This document shows, piece by piece, positions 43,454 to 55,489 of a stretch of 64,000 bases of DNA. Both the position numbers and the translations under genes were made by a program. The notes beneath the pieces were generated by a model. It did no database searches and had not been told where the DNA came from. It saw only the letters and a program-made list of their open reading frames with translations. The DNA comes from Paraphaeosphaeria minitans (Eukaryota > Ascomycota > Dothideomycetes > Pleosporales > Didymosphaeriaceae): the NCBI GenBank assembly GCA_015832175.1, contig WJXW01000001.1, positions 3,100,001 through 3,164,000 of the forward strand, given 5' to 3'. The stretch's first letter is position 1; each line of letters begins with the position of its first letter.

Positions 43454-43735
43454 ATGAATCACGATCGCTCCCAATTTTCCACAGCGACGCGCAACGACGC
43501 TGGTAAACTGGTCAAGGAGGATTTGGAAGAGCTTGCCAGGATGGCATTCCAACATACCAAGACATCCAATCACATCATGATACCGCTCCAGAAGCGATCT
43601 AAGAACAAAGGCAAACACTGGCGCCAAATACTGAAAGCCTATAAAAGTCTTGAAACATCTACTGGATAAAGGCAGCAAGTTACTGCCCACCTGGACAGTG
43701 ATAAAAGTCGATCTCATGAGAAATCTGAGGGGTAA
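43454..43735 (+). pseudogene. ENTH/epsin-like domain remnant, frameshifted
   Basis: From ATG 43454 the frame reads TATRNDAGKLVKEDLEELAR, then a short variable part, then KNKGKHWRQILKAY, an unmistakable ENTH-domain core (the KGKNWRHxxKAL helix). After a run of four A (43643-43646) the protein continues in another frame, as VLKHLLDKGSKLLPTWTVIK then LMRNLRG, which matches the next ENTH helices. Removing one A would rejoin them. No N-terminal membrane-binding helix or C-terminal clathrin/ubiquitin motifs are present. It is probably the remnant of an epsin-like endocytic adaptor gene, or a fragmentary duplicate. Confidence 0.6.
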
Positions 43736-45108
43736 TTCAATGTGTTAATGACGATGGGGCCAAAGAAGCCTAGAGTAAGTTAGTATGGTTTGTACGAGCT
43801 AACACGACATTTAAAAACAAAGAAAGAACGTAACTTTGAGCTACTAGGAGGATAATTGGCAATGCTAAATCTAGATTCTAACACCTTGATAATTACTTAA
43901 GACTAAGTAGAGCCTAACCTTCCACAAGAAGTCTTTGAACTGAGAAATATATACTATGTTTATCATGTAAGGCTTAAATTACATACCACAGATTGCTTTA
44001 AGTACTGTGAAAATTTCTCTACAGTAGCGTTTGTACTATAATTACTAAGAAAAGTAGCATAACTGGAGTAAGGTTAAAATAGCCGTAATGCGGACTGTTG
44101 GACGGGCTATCTCTAGACCTCGAGAAAGGCGATGGCGGTTGTTACTGTGCTCCCGAGGTTGCAAAGCGAGAGGTTTGCAACATAAAGTTGTACATCTGGT
44201 CCCTTAGTGTAGTTTTCCTAGAAAATAACCATTACGCTAAAAGGACAGGCAACGGGATATATTGGCGACTTCTTTAAGCAGAGTGGTTTGACTATACGTT
44301 TGTTCATCTCAAAATCGACGTGATACCGGGGCTTCTCAAACATCTCGGCAGTATAGGACCAGCATCAGCCAATGGGCTACTGGTTAGGTTCAGGGAATAA
44401 TGGCAGAGGAGCAAAACTCTCGACCCTCGTTACCTGGATCACAGCACCGGTTCGAGAAGGTAAAAGAACAGGATTCTGCGGTACAGGCTGCGTCCATGCT
44501 GAAGACGAGGGTTTTTTACTATATAGGTTACGTGGTTGTTGCAGATTGTGGACATCTGCGGATCTGCCTGCCGTCACTGGTATTCTGGCCCGCCGGACAT
44601 GCTTTGCAAGTCAATCAACAGCTCAATGGTCCATTTCTAGTCTGGCAGAGCATCCAATTCGCGGTCACCTAGCATGGCTGCCGTTTCTTCGCGCTCCAGG
44701 AGGAACGTTCTCTCACCCTCACCCTCACCGCGCTCCAGCGATGGGTGCTTCTCATTCACCTGAGAACTGGACGCGGTTCTACGCGTTTCTCTGACATCAA
44801 ACCAAACCGCGCCCCTGCCTCACGTGGTTTCCCGGGGCGACGGGCGGTATAAATCTCACCAAGACTGGAAATTCCGCCGCATTGGCACGACGCGATAGTT
44901 TTCAAACCGCGCTCATATTTGACACCTTCCCCTTCGCATATCGCTTCACTCTCACCACAATTCTCAATTGCCTTTATCGCAGCGATCACAAGCACTCTTT
45001 CACAGCAAAATCACTGCACCCGTCATCGCCCTCACGACAGTCTCGTCACACTCCGCGACTGAACCAAGACCTCTATACCGCTTGCACTCGCGCCAGCCCT
45101 CATCTAGT
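43736..45108. other. intergenic, AT-rich left half
   Basis: The stretch 43760-44100 is AT-rich without open frames, as in mutated repeat DNA. The part from 44800 is the likely promoter and 5' leader of the next gene. A plus-strand frame at 44372-44794 has no domain and is not supported. Confidence 0.4.
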
Positions 45109-46453
45109 ATGCCTCCGAAGCGCAAAGCTTCAGAGCAACCCCCCGTCAGCGGAGAGTCCAGCGTCAAGAAGCCTCGAGTCGCGGCCAAGGGCGCGGTCTC
45201 TTCGCTCGTACCCGTCGGTGAGCGCAAGATGGCCAAGAAAGGCGTCGTCGAGCCAGAAATGCTTCGGATACTCTGCGAGGACCGAGACAAAAACAACGAG
45301 CGCAAGGAGCTGCACTTTAAGAAGATCATCCACGCAGACATAGACTGGGACAACAAGGAGCACATCGACAAGATCAATGCGTGGCGCAACCAGATCTACG
45401 GCCGTGCCGGCATTAAGAACAAGACGGTCTTGATGTGGCACAAGGACGAGGAGGCCTGGCTCGAGCTGTTTTATCAGCTCCTTGTTGTCGAGGCAAACGA
45501 GCGCGAGCGCGGCATCGAGTCGCCGAAGCCAAAGACTATACGAGAGAAGTTCAACGAGTTCTTTGTTGGCAAAGTGCTTCTCTCTTCGGGTGGTAAAGAG
45601 CTCGAACCGCGCGTCGAGCGGGGCCCCGGCCCCTTCATGTCGAAGTTGGGCAGGTTGGTTAGGACACTGAGGCCGTATTTGGAGGAGAAGTTGAGCAACA
45701 GGAACGGCAACATGTTCGTTCCCAAGATCAACCAAGAGATGATTGAGGAGTATCAGAAGTTCAAAGCGAATCTGATTGAGCTTGGCTGCAAGGACGAAAA
45801 GATCATCCCATGGAAGGAGGTTGAGGACGAAACCAACGCCAAGGAATATGTTGTGCGCTGCCGTGAGTACATCGCGAGCTTGCCCGACCAGAACGATGTC
45901 GAGATTGAATATATGGACGAGGAAGATGACACCCTTGCTGGGTCCGAACAGCTTGACCAGGAGTTGCTGGAGTTGGCGACCGATCCTGAAAAATTCAGGG
46001 GAGAGCGTACGGAAACCGACAAGCTCGCGACCACCAAGGAGTCGTCCTGGGTCACGGTTAGAATGGGCTCCGTTGGCTCGTCTCACGAGGATTCTCCATC
46101 CAGTCCTATGGGAAACAAGTCTCTTGACGCCACGGGTATGCATGCCTGTGTGGATGTTTCCAGAGAAAACCTACTAACGTAGATGCAGATGTCGCATCTC
46201 CGCACAAAAAGCGAGCCGATTCAGTTGCTCCGAGCAATTGCGCGGTCGACGAGGACTCCAGCGAACTCACCCTTGTCGGGGAAGAGGTCATCGTGGACAA
46301 GGTCCAAGGTCAGTAACGTGATGAAGAACGCGGCGAAGCACTGCTGACCATGTCACAGGCGGCCCTGTCGCTGAGACCAAGGAGATTGATATCCACGAGC
46401 AGGACAAGACTACTGCTGAGAGCGAAGGTGAAATTGACTCCATCCATTGTTAA
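45109..46453 (+). CDS. unrecognised nuclear-looking protein
   Basis: Three exons, 45109-46135, 46183-46308 and 46359-46453, join in frame to 415 residues. The introns are 47 and 50 nt, the first with a perfect CTACTAACG branch point. The start at 45109 (MPPKRKASEQ) is preferred because a Lys/Arg-rich nuclear-signal-like N-terminus follows. The frame is open upstream to 44968. The central 200 residues look globular, with tryptophan-spaced helices (WRNQIYGRAG, then MWHKDEEAWLELFYQLLVVE) that faintly recall Myb/SANT helices. This is not enough to assign a family. The C-terminal third is acidic, Ser/Asp/Glu-rich and likely disordered. The clean splicing and codon pattern argue for a real, expressed gene. 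Confidence 0.75.
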
Positions 46454-47275
46454 AATGAAACTGACGTTCGCAAAGCTGCCGCCACCCTGCTGTGTCTCGG
46501 TCGCACCTGAATTACTCGCTCGCTTCGCTCTGCTTCCGCGCTCCCTATATCGTAGCTCTTCAATGGTTGGTTGTGTCAAAACCGATACCGCTCGTTCCTG
46601 CTGCCCCAAACACCTTTTGCGACATCTACGGCCTGCTCGTAGTTCTACGGCACGGCCATTGTGGAATTTGGAAAGGCTTTTACTGGGGGAATCTAGCGCT
46701 TTCGAATTGTTCGCGCAGTCTCGAAGCACTGTTGGAGATAAGAGGGGATAACGGTGTTTTGTGTATGTATACAAGGCGTTTGAAGCTGTGCGTTTGAATT
46801 GTGATTTCTTGTGGTTCACGAGTTTGGTTTAAGGACAGCTCAATGATTTGTACAACCCAGATAGCTTTTTTATTTCAGGGCACAGTAGCCTGTAGGAGTC
46901 TTCAGGTTGTAGCCTTGTAATGATGTTTCGGTGTAACGCTGAACTTTTATACCACACATGACACATTCGCCACCAGGCAGCGACAAACAAGGGTCAATAG
47001 TTGAATGAAGAAGGGCTAAACTATGAATGCAATCCAATCAGCTCTGGATGGGGATGTAGGACTCCAGGCAGGCGTATGGTACGGTATCAAAAGAAGTGTG
47101 ATGCCTGCAGAGATTTTACGGGAGGCGCGACGGACCAACCCCGCAGCTCCCCACAAACAAAGTTCACTTTTGACGCTCAACCAGAACACGACGAAATCGC
47201 ACGCCTGGCACTGCAACACGCCGTAAAAGTCCAACAACAAAGATCACCAATTCACGCGATCGAGGAATTGACGCC
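46454..47275. other. intergenic, no gene recognised
   Basis: This lies between two plus-strand genes. No domain, repeat or RNA was identified. Confidence 0.5.
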
Positions 47276-48855
47276 ATGTCGGACTCAGACTCAGATACCG
47301 CAAGCTCCGTGGGCGAGATTCTCGAAGATGTTAGCGAGGCCGATACCACCACATTCAAGTGCCTGTTTTGCGACGAGCAATGGAGCCGCGTCCCGGACAT
47401 GTTTGCACACTGCAACAAAGAGCACGGCTTCGACGTCGAAAACACAATCAAGAAGCTCGGACAAGGTCAGCGGCTTCAGTCCGCTTTGCCTATTTCGTAT
47501 ACTAATCACGTGCAGCAGACATAGATGAACTGACCGTTATCAAGCTCATCAACCACCTCAGGCTAGAGGCACAAAAGAGCGTAGAGCCCAAGAAAATCAA
47601 AGTCGACACTGAAGCGCTGGCCGACGACAAGTACCTGCAACCAACCCTCACAGACGATGCTCTGCTTTTCGAACTCGGTGACTTTATGCCTGCTGCAGAC
47701 TCAAAGGCGATCGACTACGACGATTACGAGGCCGCCTTGCAGAAGAATGTTGGTGGAAATGTCGAGAAGCTCAGCTTGGACAACGACCGAGACACCGATT
47801 ACTTCGAATCTTACAAGGGCAACGCTATCCACCGCGAGATGATAGAAGATCGTGTACGAACAGAGGGGTACCGGGACTTCATTGAGAGGAACGCCGAGCT
47901 ATTCAAAGGAAAGACGGTGCTAGACGTTGGCTGTGGCACAGGCATCCTATCATTGTTTTGCGCCAGAGCTGGAGCGAAGCGCGTATTGGCTGTCGACAAT
48001 TCAGATATTGCCAACCGCGCCCGAGACAACATTGCCAGGAACGGGTACTCAGACAAGATCGAAGTGATTCAAGGTCGGATAGAAGATTTTCACATGCAGA
48101 GGAAGATTGGAAAACAGAAGGTTGACATCATCATTTCCGAGTGGATGGGATACGGTCTACTGTTCGAAGGTATGCTAGACTCTGTGCTGCGGGCGCGAGA
48201 CCTATACCTCAAGGACGACGGCTTGATGGTTCCGTCACACTGCACGATGCGGATAGCGCCCATCTCGGACAAGGAATGGATTGCAGACGCAAGTGGAGAG
48301 AAGTTCTGGAAAGACGTTTACGGCTTCGACTTCACCTCCATGATTCCGGGTGGCATTCTCAACGACCGCGAGATTGGCGTTTTCGACGTTCCCAGCAAGT
48401 CGATAGGCGGTGAGGCCTCTACCTTCTACCAGCTTGACCTGAAGAACATCCAGATACGCGACCTCGACTTCGAAGCGTCTTTCTCTTCAAAGCTAGGATC
48501 CAGTAGCGCTTCTATAGATGCGTTTGCAGTATGGTTCGATACGTTCTTCCTGCCGGGTGAGAAGCCACAAGATGCGACGGCGATAGAGGTAGCAAAGTGG
48601 GCAAACAATGGAGAGGCTGGGCTTGGGTTTTCCACTGGTCCGTACTCCACATACACACACTGGCACCAGGCTGTGCTCCTACTGGATGACGAGGACCGGA
48701 AGAAGGAGGTGAAGGGAGGCAGCACGCTGAAGGGTAAGGTGACCTACAAGAAGCCAAGGAGAGATGATAGGGGGATTGACGTTACGGTGGAGTGGGAAGC
48801 AGAGGGCACGCAGGGTCCGGTATCGGGAAGTTCGAAGCGTACCATGGGAGCTTGA
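47276..48855 (+). CDS. PRMT3: protein arginine N-methyltransferase 3
   Basis: Exon 1 47276-47465 and exon 2 47519-48855 (intron with GTATACTAATCAC branch region) give 508 residues. The enzyme transfers methyl groups from SAM to arginine. The PRMT3 type is cytosolic and methylates the ribosomal protein uS5 (Rps2). An acidic N-terminus is followed by a C2H2 zinc finger (CLFCDEQW ... HCNKEH, residues about 29-50), the hallmark of PRMT3. The catalytic core has DYFESYKGNAIHREMIED, motif I VLDVGCGTGILSLFCARAGA, the double-E loop SEWMGYGLLFEGML and the THW loop (TYTHWHQ). All catalytic residues are present, so the enzyme should be active. Confidence 0.95.
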
Positions 48856-49316
48856 AGAAGTCATGAGAGGATCTACCGTTTCAAGATGGGGGCGACATGC
48901 GTTTCTCAATGACGTTGCTACCGTTAAAATGCTTGATAGCAGAACCAATAGTAGCTCCGCTTCTAGGGAGACAAAAAAGCTCCAGGTTGGATGTCTGGAT
49001 TTCGCTCCAAAGCTCGTAGTTAACCAGGTATCAATATCTGCTGTTCAATATTCAAGACGCAGTCGTCCAAATTTCGTGGTGTGATGGCGGGAGACATGCG
49101 CTACGAGTATTATTAACGGGAGCTCTGACGACACTACGTGGGGCCGTGCGCATGAGCTCCTGCATGGTACCCTGGTTCACAGCATCAAGAGTTCGGATGC
49201 GCTGCTTCTGGCCGCCCCAACGCGCCGTACGTCTGCGCTGCAATTCTACGACCTGGAAGGTATCAACACCTTCCTGACCATGCGTAATCGGTAGGAACGA
49301 CCGACCGCAACTTCTC
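48856..49316. other. intergenic, probable RAV1 leader
   Basis: The 5' region of RAV1. No gene or repeat was recognised. Confidence 0.4.
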
Positions 49317-52300
49317 ATGCGCGACATCCTCCCCGGACGGCCGCAGGCAAAGCTGCAAGCTGTCACACAAGGACTATGGGAGGACCACCAGATTATTGTA
49401 GGCCATTGCCGACAGCATACCATTGTATTGGACCAGAAAGCTAACTGTTGCGAATGCTACAGGCCTATGTCTCAGGCAATGCGCTGATCATCCTCGATGC
49501 GCCGAACCATGTCCTCCAGACCACCTACATCGACGAGGAGTCGGAGCTGGAAGCCGTTACCTTCGATGAGAACACCGGCAAGCTTGCTGCTTGCTCGAAA
49601 CGGAGCATATACATATACCAGCCATATGGGCAAGATGAGGGCGCTGTCAAGGTGGGATGAAGCCATCACACGCTCCGGACACACGCTGACTGGCGCAGTG
49701 GTCGCTGCAGGGCACCATGTCGTTGCCCAATGCCGACGACTCGATGACGACGCTATCTTGGGGCATGCCCGACGAAATTCTTGCCGGTAGTGAATCCCTC
49801 ACGCTATTCAGCACTCACGGCACGCCCGAGCAGAAATGGACCAGGCAGCTGGCGAACCCGGTCAAGTTCGCCCACTTCTCAGCAGACGCCGAGATGATTG
49901 CCTCGACAGGAAGATATGACAGGCTACTCAAAGTATGGCGGCGCATCTCTTTTGGCTCGGCGGACCAGCGCTTCGACTACTTCTACCTCCCGCACCCAAA
50001 TGTCATCACCGGCATACACTGGCGCAAGCCGTTCCACAAGGACCAGACAGCCGACAATGTCCTTTACACTATATGCGCCGACTACAAAGTGCGGATATGG
50101 ACCAGTGACCATCATGGAATAGACGGACTGGGTCTGTGGAACGAGGTGGACCTGATGGGTTCGATCCAACCGCGGTCGCTGGATCAGCAATCGGACAAGA
50201 GATATGCCTTCTTCATTGATGGGCGGGACTTTACACATGCGACAGAAAGAGCCGTGGAGCAGGCTACGGCTGCGGAGAAGGACCAGATAGCGCTGCACCA
50301 TCTCGTCGAGATTGCCAATCGCAACCCAGAGATATGCGTGGTCTTGGACGACCGTGGCAACATGTCGGCGTGGGGGTTCGAGAATGTTGGCTCCAAGGTG
50401 AAGAAAGTGACGGACGTGTTTAACGTCGCCCATATGGAGGGCCTGCATCTACATTTTGCCAGTGGCGCTAGCGGCCTGCAGGATAATGTTCAATTCTACG
50501 CGTTCTGCCACAATAAACCAAACTCGGTCTTCACTATCCTCTCGCATCATTTTGACGGACGCCTGGAATGGCTACAGTCTCGGATCGATAATTTTTTTGA
50601 TCCCTCGCCTTCCCAGACGAATCGGATTGAGCGTAAAGCCACCTGGACCGGTCACTCTCAGGCTATCAAGAAGGTCAATCGTACAGCCAGTGGTCGAGCC
50701 CTGATTTCGCGAACACTCATGGACGAATGCATTGTTTGGGTGCAGCGACCAGCTAAAATTGGCATGACTTTACATCGCCATAGCACCGTCAGTGTAAAGG
50801 AGCACATCCACCGCACCGCGCTGCTTCAGGACGGTAATTTCCTAGTATTCCTTCACCACAACCACATCGCTCTCTGGGATACCAGGGGTCCCATGGCTAT
50901 CGAAGTCGGTCGCCTTGAGTACAAGCTGCGAGGCAAACCGCTCTGTTTGATTGTGATACCAGAAACACGACCCGGAAGCCATCTGGTACACATAGCCACA
51001 ATTAGTGCGGAGATGAAAAGCATCTGTTGGGAAGTGCGACTCTCGCCACTTGACAAGGACCCAATCAACGACCGCAAGTCTTCGTACACCAACGGCTATG
51101 CGAATGGGCATTCAGAAACGGGAATCGAAGAGTATTCTTCCTTTGATCTAGGATCTGGCGACGACTTAGCTTTTGTTCTACCAGTTGATCCTGCGGGCTC
51201 GGCACCAGTCATTTCCGGTTTTCTTGATACCTTTGCTCGCGATATCGCCATCTCTTACACCAAGTCGGGAGTCATAAGGTCGTGGACAGCACGGGTAAAC
51301 AAGGGTGAACGCAAACTCGAATGGCTGGAGACATCGACCGTCGATACCAGTGTCGAAAATCCCTCACTTGCAAGCGGTACCTCCATACGGAAAGCGGCCC
51401 TTGTAGATGCCGAGCAGACCACGCTCACGATCTGGAACACAAGAAGCGCGCAGCTAGAATATCAAGAAACCTTCGAAGGTAACGGCATCATCCAGGATCT
51501 CGATTGGTCTTCTACTCCAGACAACCAGTCCATTCTTGCTGTCGGCTTCCCGCATCGCGTTGTCATCTATGCGCAATTGAGGTACGATTATCTGAATGCC
51601 GGACCTTCGTGGGTACAGATCCGTGATGTACGTATTCGAGACATAACACCACATCCCATTGGCGACTCGGTGTGGCTGGGTAGCGGAAATCTCGTCATCG
51701 GTGCTGGCAACCAACTCTTCATCCAAGATGAGCATGTCCAAGTCTCGGAAGGCTTGTTCCCCAGTCTTCGCATGATCTCGCGGAAGAACGCCTCCATTGA
51801 CATTTTTGCTGCTGTCAGTAGGCTTAATGGACCTTTGCCTGTCTACCATCCGCAGCTGCTGTCGCAATGCGTTCTAGCTGGAAAGCTGCTATTGGTGCAG
51901 CGGATATTGATACGACTTTTTCAGAAGCTAAAGTTTTGGACCGAAGGAGAGGAGCTTGAGAGTTCGCTAGGCTTCTCGCCCGAAGAGTTCTCGGAAGATG
52001 CTGAGGTAAATTACTGGGCGAAATGCTTCCAAAAAATACTGATAGCGTGCAGACGCAAATGACGACCTCACGGCGGGACATACACTCGTCGTACGCCGAC
52101 TTTTCGGACGATGGAGAACCCCAGGCAGTCACTGAGGAGGTCGCCGATCAGCTCAATGAACTCGTCCAAACGAAACAGATACCACTTCTCTCGAGCCGCG
52201 AGCAATTTCTGCTGGCCGACATCATCGAATGCGTGGGCATGGTGGAGAAACACCGCCGTTCGATCGATGGCAATGCTGTTCGCTTCCTTCTCTTCTTCCG

Positions 52301-53754
52301 TGCACGCGCTTTGAGCGATGCACAAGCCCCGATCTCGTGGCGAGAGATCATTTGGGCGTTCCATTCGCAGAGCCAGGACATCCTAGTGGATCTGGTCTCA
52401 CGGCATTTTAATGGGAAGATGCTTTGGCCGCACGCGAGGGAGAGTGGGGTGTTCATGTGGATGTCCGATCTCACAGCATTGGTATGTCTCTTCCCGAAGT
52501 TCCAATAGTATGAGGAACTAATGATGAAAAATAGCGTGCGCAATTCGAGGTCATCGCTCGCAACGAATACACCAAGACCGACGAGAAGAATCCCGTTGAC
52601 TGCGCACTCTATTATCTTTCCGTCAAAAAGAAGCCTGTTCTTCTCGGCCTCTGGCGCATGGCCACCTGGAGCAGAGAGCAACCCGCAACGCATCGCCTCC
52701 TCTCCAACAACTTTAACGAAGAGCGCTGGAAAATTGCCGCCTTGAAGAATGCCTACGCACTAATGGGCAAGCGCCGCTTCGAATACGCGGCCTCGTTCTT
52801 TCTACTCGCAGACCATCTCCAAGACGCCATGAACGTGTTGCACAACCAGCTGGGCGACACACAGCTAGCCATCGCAGTCGGCCGCGTCTACGGCGGTGAC
52901 GACTCCCCCATCCTCCTCAAATTCCTCCGCGAGAAGATTCTCCCACAGGCTGCGCGCGACGGCAACCGCTGGCTCGCAACGTGGGCATTCTGGCTTCTCA
53001 ACCGGCGCGATAACGCCGTACGCTGCCTAGTAACTCCACTCTCGACGCTGCTGAGCCCACCCGAAACGCCAAACTTCCAGAGCAAAAGCTACCTGGCCGA
53101 TGACCCAGCGCTCATCGTGCTGTACAAGCAGCTCCGCGAGAAGAGTCTGCAAACGCTGCGCGGCGCATCTATGATTGGCATGAGGGAAGAGTGGGATTTT
53201 GTGCTGCACACTGCGGGCTTGTACGAGCGCATGGGCTGTGATCTCCTAGCGCTTAATCTTGGTATTTCATCCTCTCCTTCTCCCTCCCCTCCCTTTCTTC
53301 TTCGTGAATGTGCTAGTGCTAATGTGAATGAACAGTCAAGACATGGGAGTTCCTCGCGCCCCCACCCGCGTCTCTCAAACTCGTCAACCGACCACCCCTC
53401 AGTCCCGCGCTCCCACGCACATCCTTCCAAGCGCGCAACGCAAATCAATCTTCGACCGACTTCGACTTTGATCCTCGAAAGTTGCTAAGGAGGAGGAGTT
53501 CGCTCGTCGTTGCGGATTTGCCTGCGAGAGAGCATGTGGCGAATGCCTTGACGGAGAGCAAAGGGACAATCGACGAGGTTGGGGACGAAAGTGAGGATGA
53601 TGATGAGGATGAAGAAAGAGGGAAGGGAGAAGGTGGGAAAGAGGAGAACAATAAGGATGGAAAGGATGAAGGAGAGGGGGAGAAGAAGAAGCCGCCACCG
53701 ACGCAGTTCCAGGAACCTGAGGCTAGTAGTTTGTTGGATGCTTTTGGCTTCTAG
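49317..53754 (+). CDS. RAV1: RAVE complex subunit Rav1 (rabconnectin-like)
   Basis: Exons 49317-49397, 49463-49651, 49699-52005, 52053-52482 (end at 52481), 52535-53261 and 53336-53754 give 1383 residues, close to yeast Rav1 (1357). Rav1 is the large subunit of RAVE, which reassembles the V1 and V0 sectors of the vacuolar proton ATPase. The start ATG at 49317 gives the family N-terminus (ILPGRPQAKLQAVTQGLWED). Two blocks of WD40-like beta propeller follow (residues about 30-760). After them is the conserved alpha-helical Rav1 C domain, with LSSREQFLLADIIECVGMVE, WKIAALKNAYALMGKRRFEYAASFFLLAD and WLATWAFWLLNRRDNAVRC. The last 100 residues are a Glu/Lys/Asp-rich low-complexity tail ending SLLDAFGF, the family's C-terminal hydrophobic tag. 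All introns are phase-consistent. Confidence 0.93.
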
Positions 53755-54311
53755 TGAAGGTGGGTGGGGGATGGGCAGGGGTAGAAAGGGTGTATGTACG
53801 GCTTATTGTAGCGTAATATGGTATGGTTTTGTGCATAACATGGTTTTGGAGATGGAGAGAAAATGGCATTAGAGTAAGCTCATTCTTTTTGTGGTGAGCA
53901 GGAAAAGACAAGACACCACCCAATACATCGTTTTTACTACGCAGAGAGCACCATTGGGCCTAGACAAAGAGTTCTATGTAGGGGTTAATGGCATGTGGAG
54001 GGCATAGAATGACGTTATCTTTGCGAGACGCGGCAGATACACTATGGATTGCCGGATCGAATTTGGTATGCAAGACGGGGAGAGACATGTAGATGCCTTG
54101 ACATGTAGATGCCTTAAAAGAGATTACAGAGTTAACATCCCACCATGCGACGGACTTCTAGTTTTATGTACGTAAGACGGACAGGAGCAGAACCGCAGCG
54201 TTGATTGAGTATTTGGGAGACACATCAACGTCCGACATCGAAAGTTAGGATTGGAATTTCGGTGCGGAGATCGCCGAATAGAGAAAGCTCTTGTCCAAAT
54301 CCAGTTTTCTT
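53755..54311. other. 3' flank of RAV1
   Basis: No gene was recognised. A 14-base word (ACATGTAGATGCCT) is directly repeated at about 54086 and 54102. Confidence 0.4.
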
Positions 54312-54965
54312 TCAGAGAGTGAGGGAATACCATTCATCGCTCATCTCATCATCTTCGTTCGAGCACACTGCATAAAACGAAGTGTCTCTTGGGATCAAAC
54401 TTAGATTTCCAGAATTGAAGTGGTATACGAAAGGTTGGACCACGTGCACTTCACAAGCTCGTATCCACTCTCTCAAAAAAATGCCTTTTGGATCCTCAAC
54501 AATCCTTATGGAAGACTTGACATTCAGAAGAAGAAAAGTCGCCTTCCGGTAATAGTTCACAACGTGAAATCCTTGCAACATGTCTTCAAAAATTCCCCAC
54601 CGTCCTTCAAAGCGGTCCCTGAAGGAGATCGAAAACGAGAGAAGGCTGCAAGGACCAATGGTGCTGCACTATCCTTGTTCCAAACTCTGCTCACTCCTTT
54701 CTGTGCAATCTATCATTCTTGGAACTAGCAATATTGCAGTCAGGCTTTGTAGTGTGCCGTTAGGAACGTCAGTGACGATGAATAAATTGTACAGTGTCTT
54801 GCTGCCCATATTCGATACCCAGCAGCTAAAAATGTGTAACAGGCTTCTGTTATAGTCTGACAGACCGAAGTCCCCTGTAGTTTCAAGAAACAATAACAAT
54901 AGCTCTCCCATTAGTGTTTCTTTTGCTCTGCTTGATGTGAGTCGACATCGCGATTTTGAAAACAT
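54312..54965 (-). pseudogene. decayed gene of unknown family
   Basis: A minus-strand frame from 54965 to 54312 (217 codons) stays protein-like apart from a single TAG at 54669-54671. It contains a hydrophobic GELLLLFLETTGDFGLSDYN segment, a KTLYNLFIVTDVPNG strand, and after the stop SSIRIVEDPKGIFLREWIRA. No domain is recognised. A C-to-T change at CAG, or a G-to-A change at TGG, would give TAG. It may be an accessory gene that has begun to decay, between RAV1 and the terpenoid locus. Confidence 0.35.
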
Positions 54966-55489
54966 TTCTCACCACTACAACGCTCACCGGAAAGATTTCA
55001 TCTCGACTTATCATATCTTGTAGTCCGCTGGAGGCAGTTGATGGCCGAACGAGCTAGCCACTCACTAGTGTCCGCATCGTTCACACCCGGTCGTCTTAGC
55101 TACCACCACTTAGGAAATTAAGCGAAACACCAGTAACATGCTTGAGGATTTTGGGTTCTTAATGCCGAATGCTTCTTGATGGTGGATTGTGCGGGGAAGC
55201 CGGTGGAGTTGAGGATCGCGCTTGCAAGGCGAGCTGGAGCGGGGTGGCGAGCATGCGAAGCGTGAGAGAAAACTTGTGAGAACCGTTCGATAGAGCATCT
55301 TTGACATGGTATACTAGATTTTTTTTTTGCAAGAACAAGAAAATTGTGCCGTGCGGGTACAAAATCGGTTGGCATAGGGTATCGTTTTTTTCTATCGTCT
55401 GCGCGTATGTAACACTTATAAATGTTGTCATACATCCGAGGCCATCGTTCAACAAAACCCAAAATCCTCCGTGATAACCAAGAAAATGC
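54966..55489. other. 3' flank of the terpene synthase gene
   Basis: No gene is supported. Arg-rich minus-strand frames at 55110-55527 have no domain. Confidence 0.4.

Noticed and set aside
45130..46143. 337-residue minus-strand frame opposite the unknown three-exon gene
   Set aside because: Leu/Val-rich shadow of the plus-strand coding sequence. The plus strand has consistent introns and the minus strand has none.
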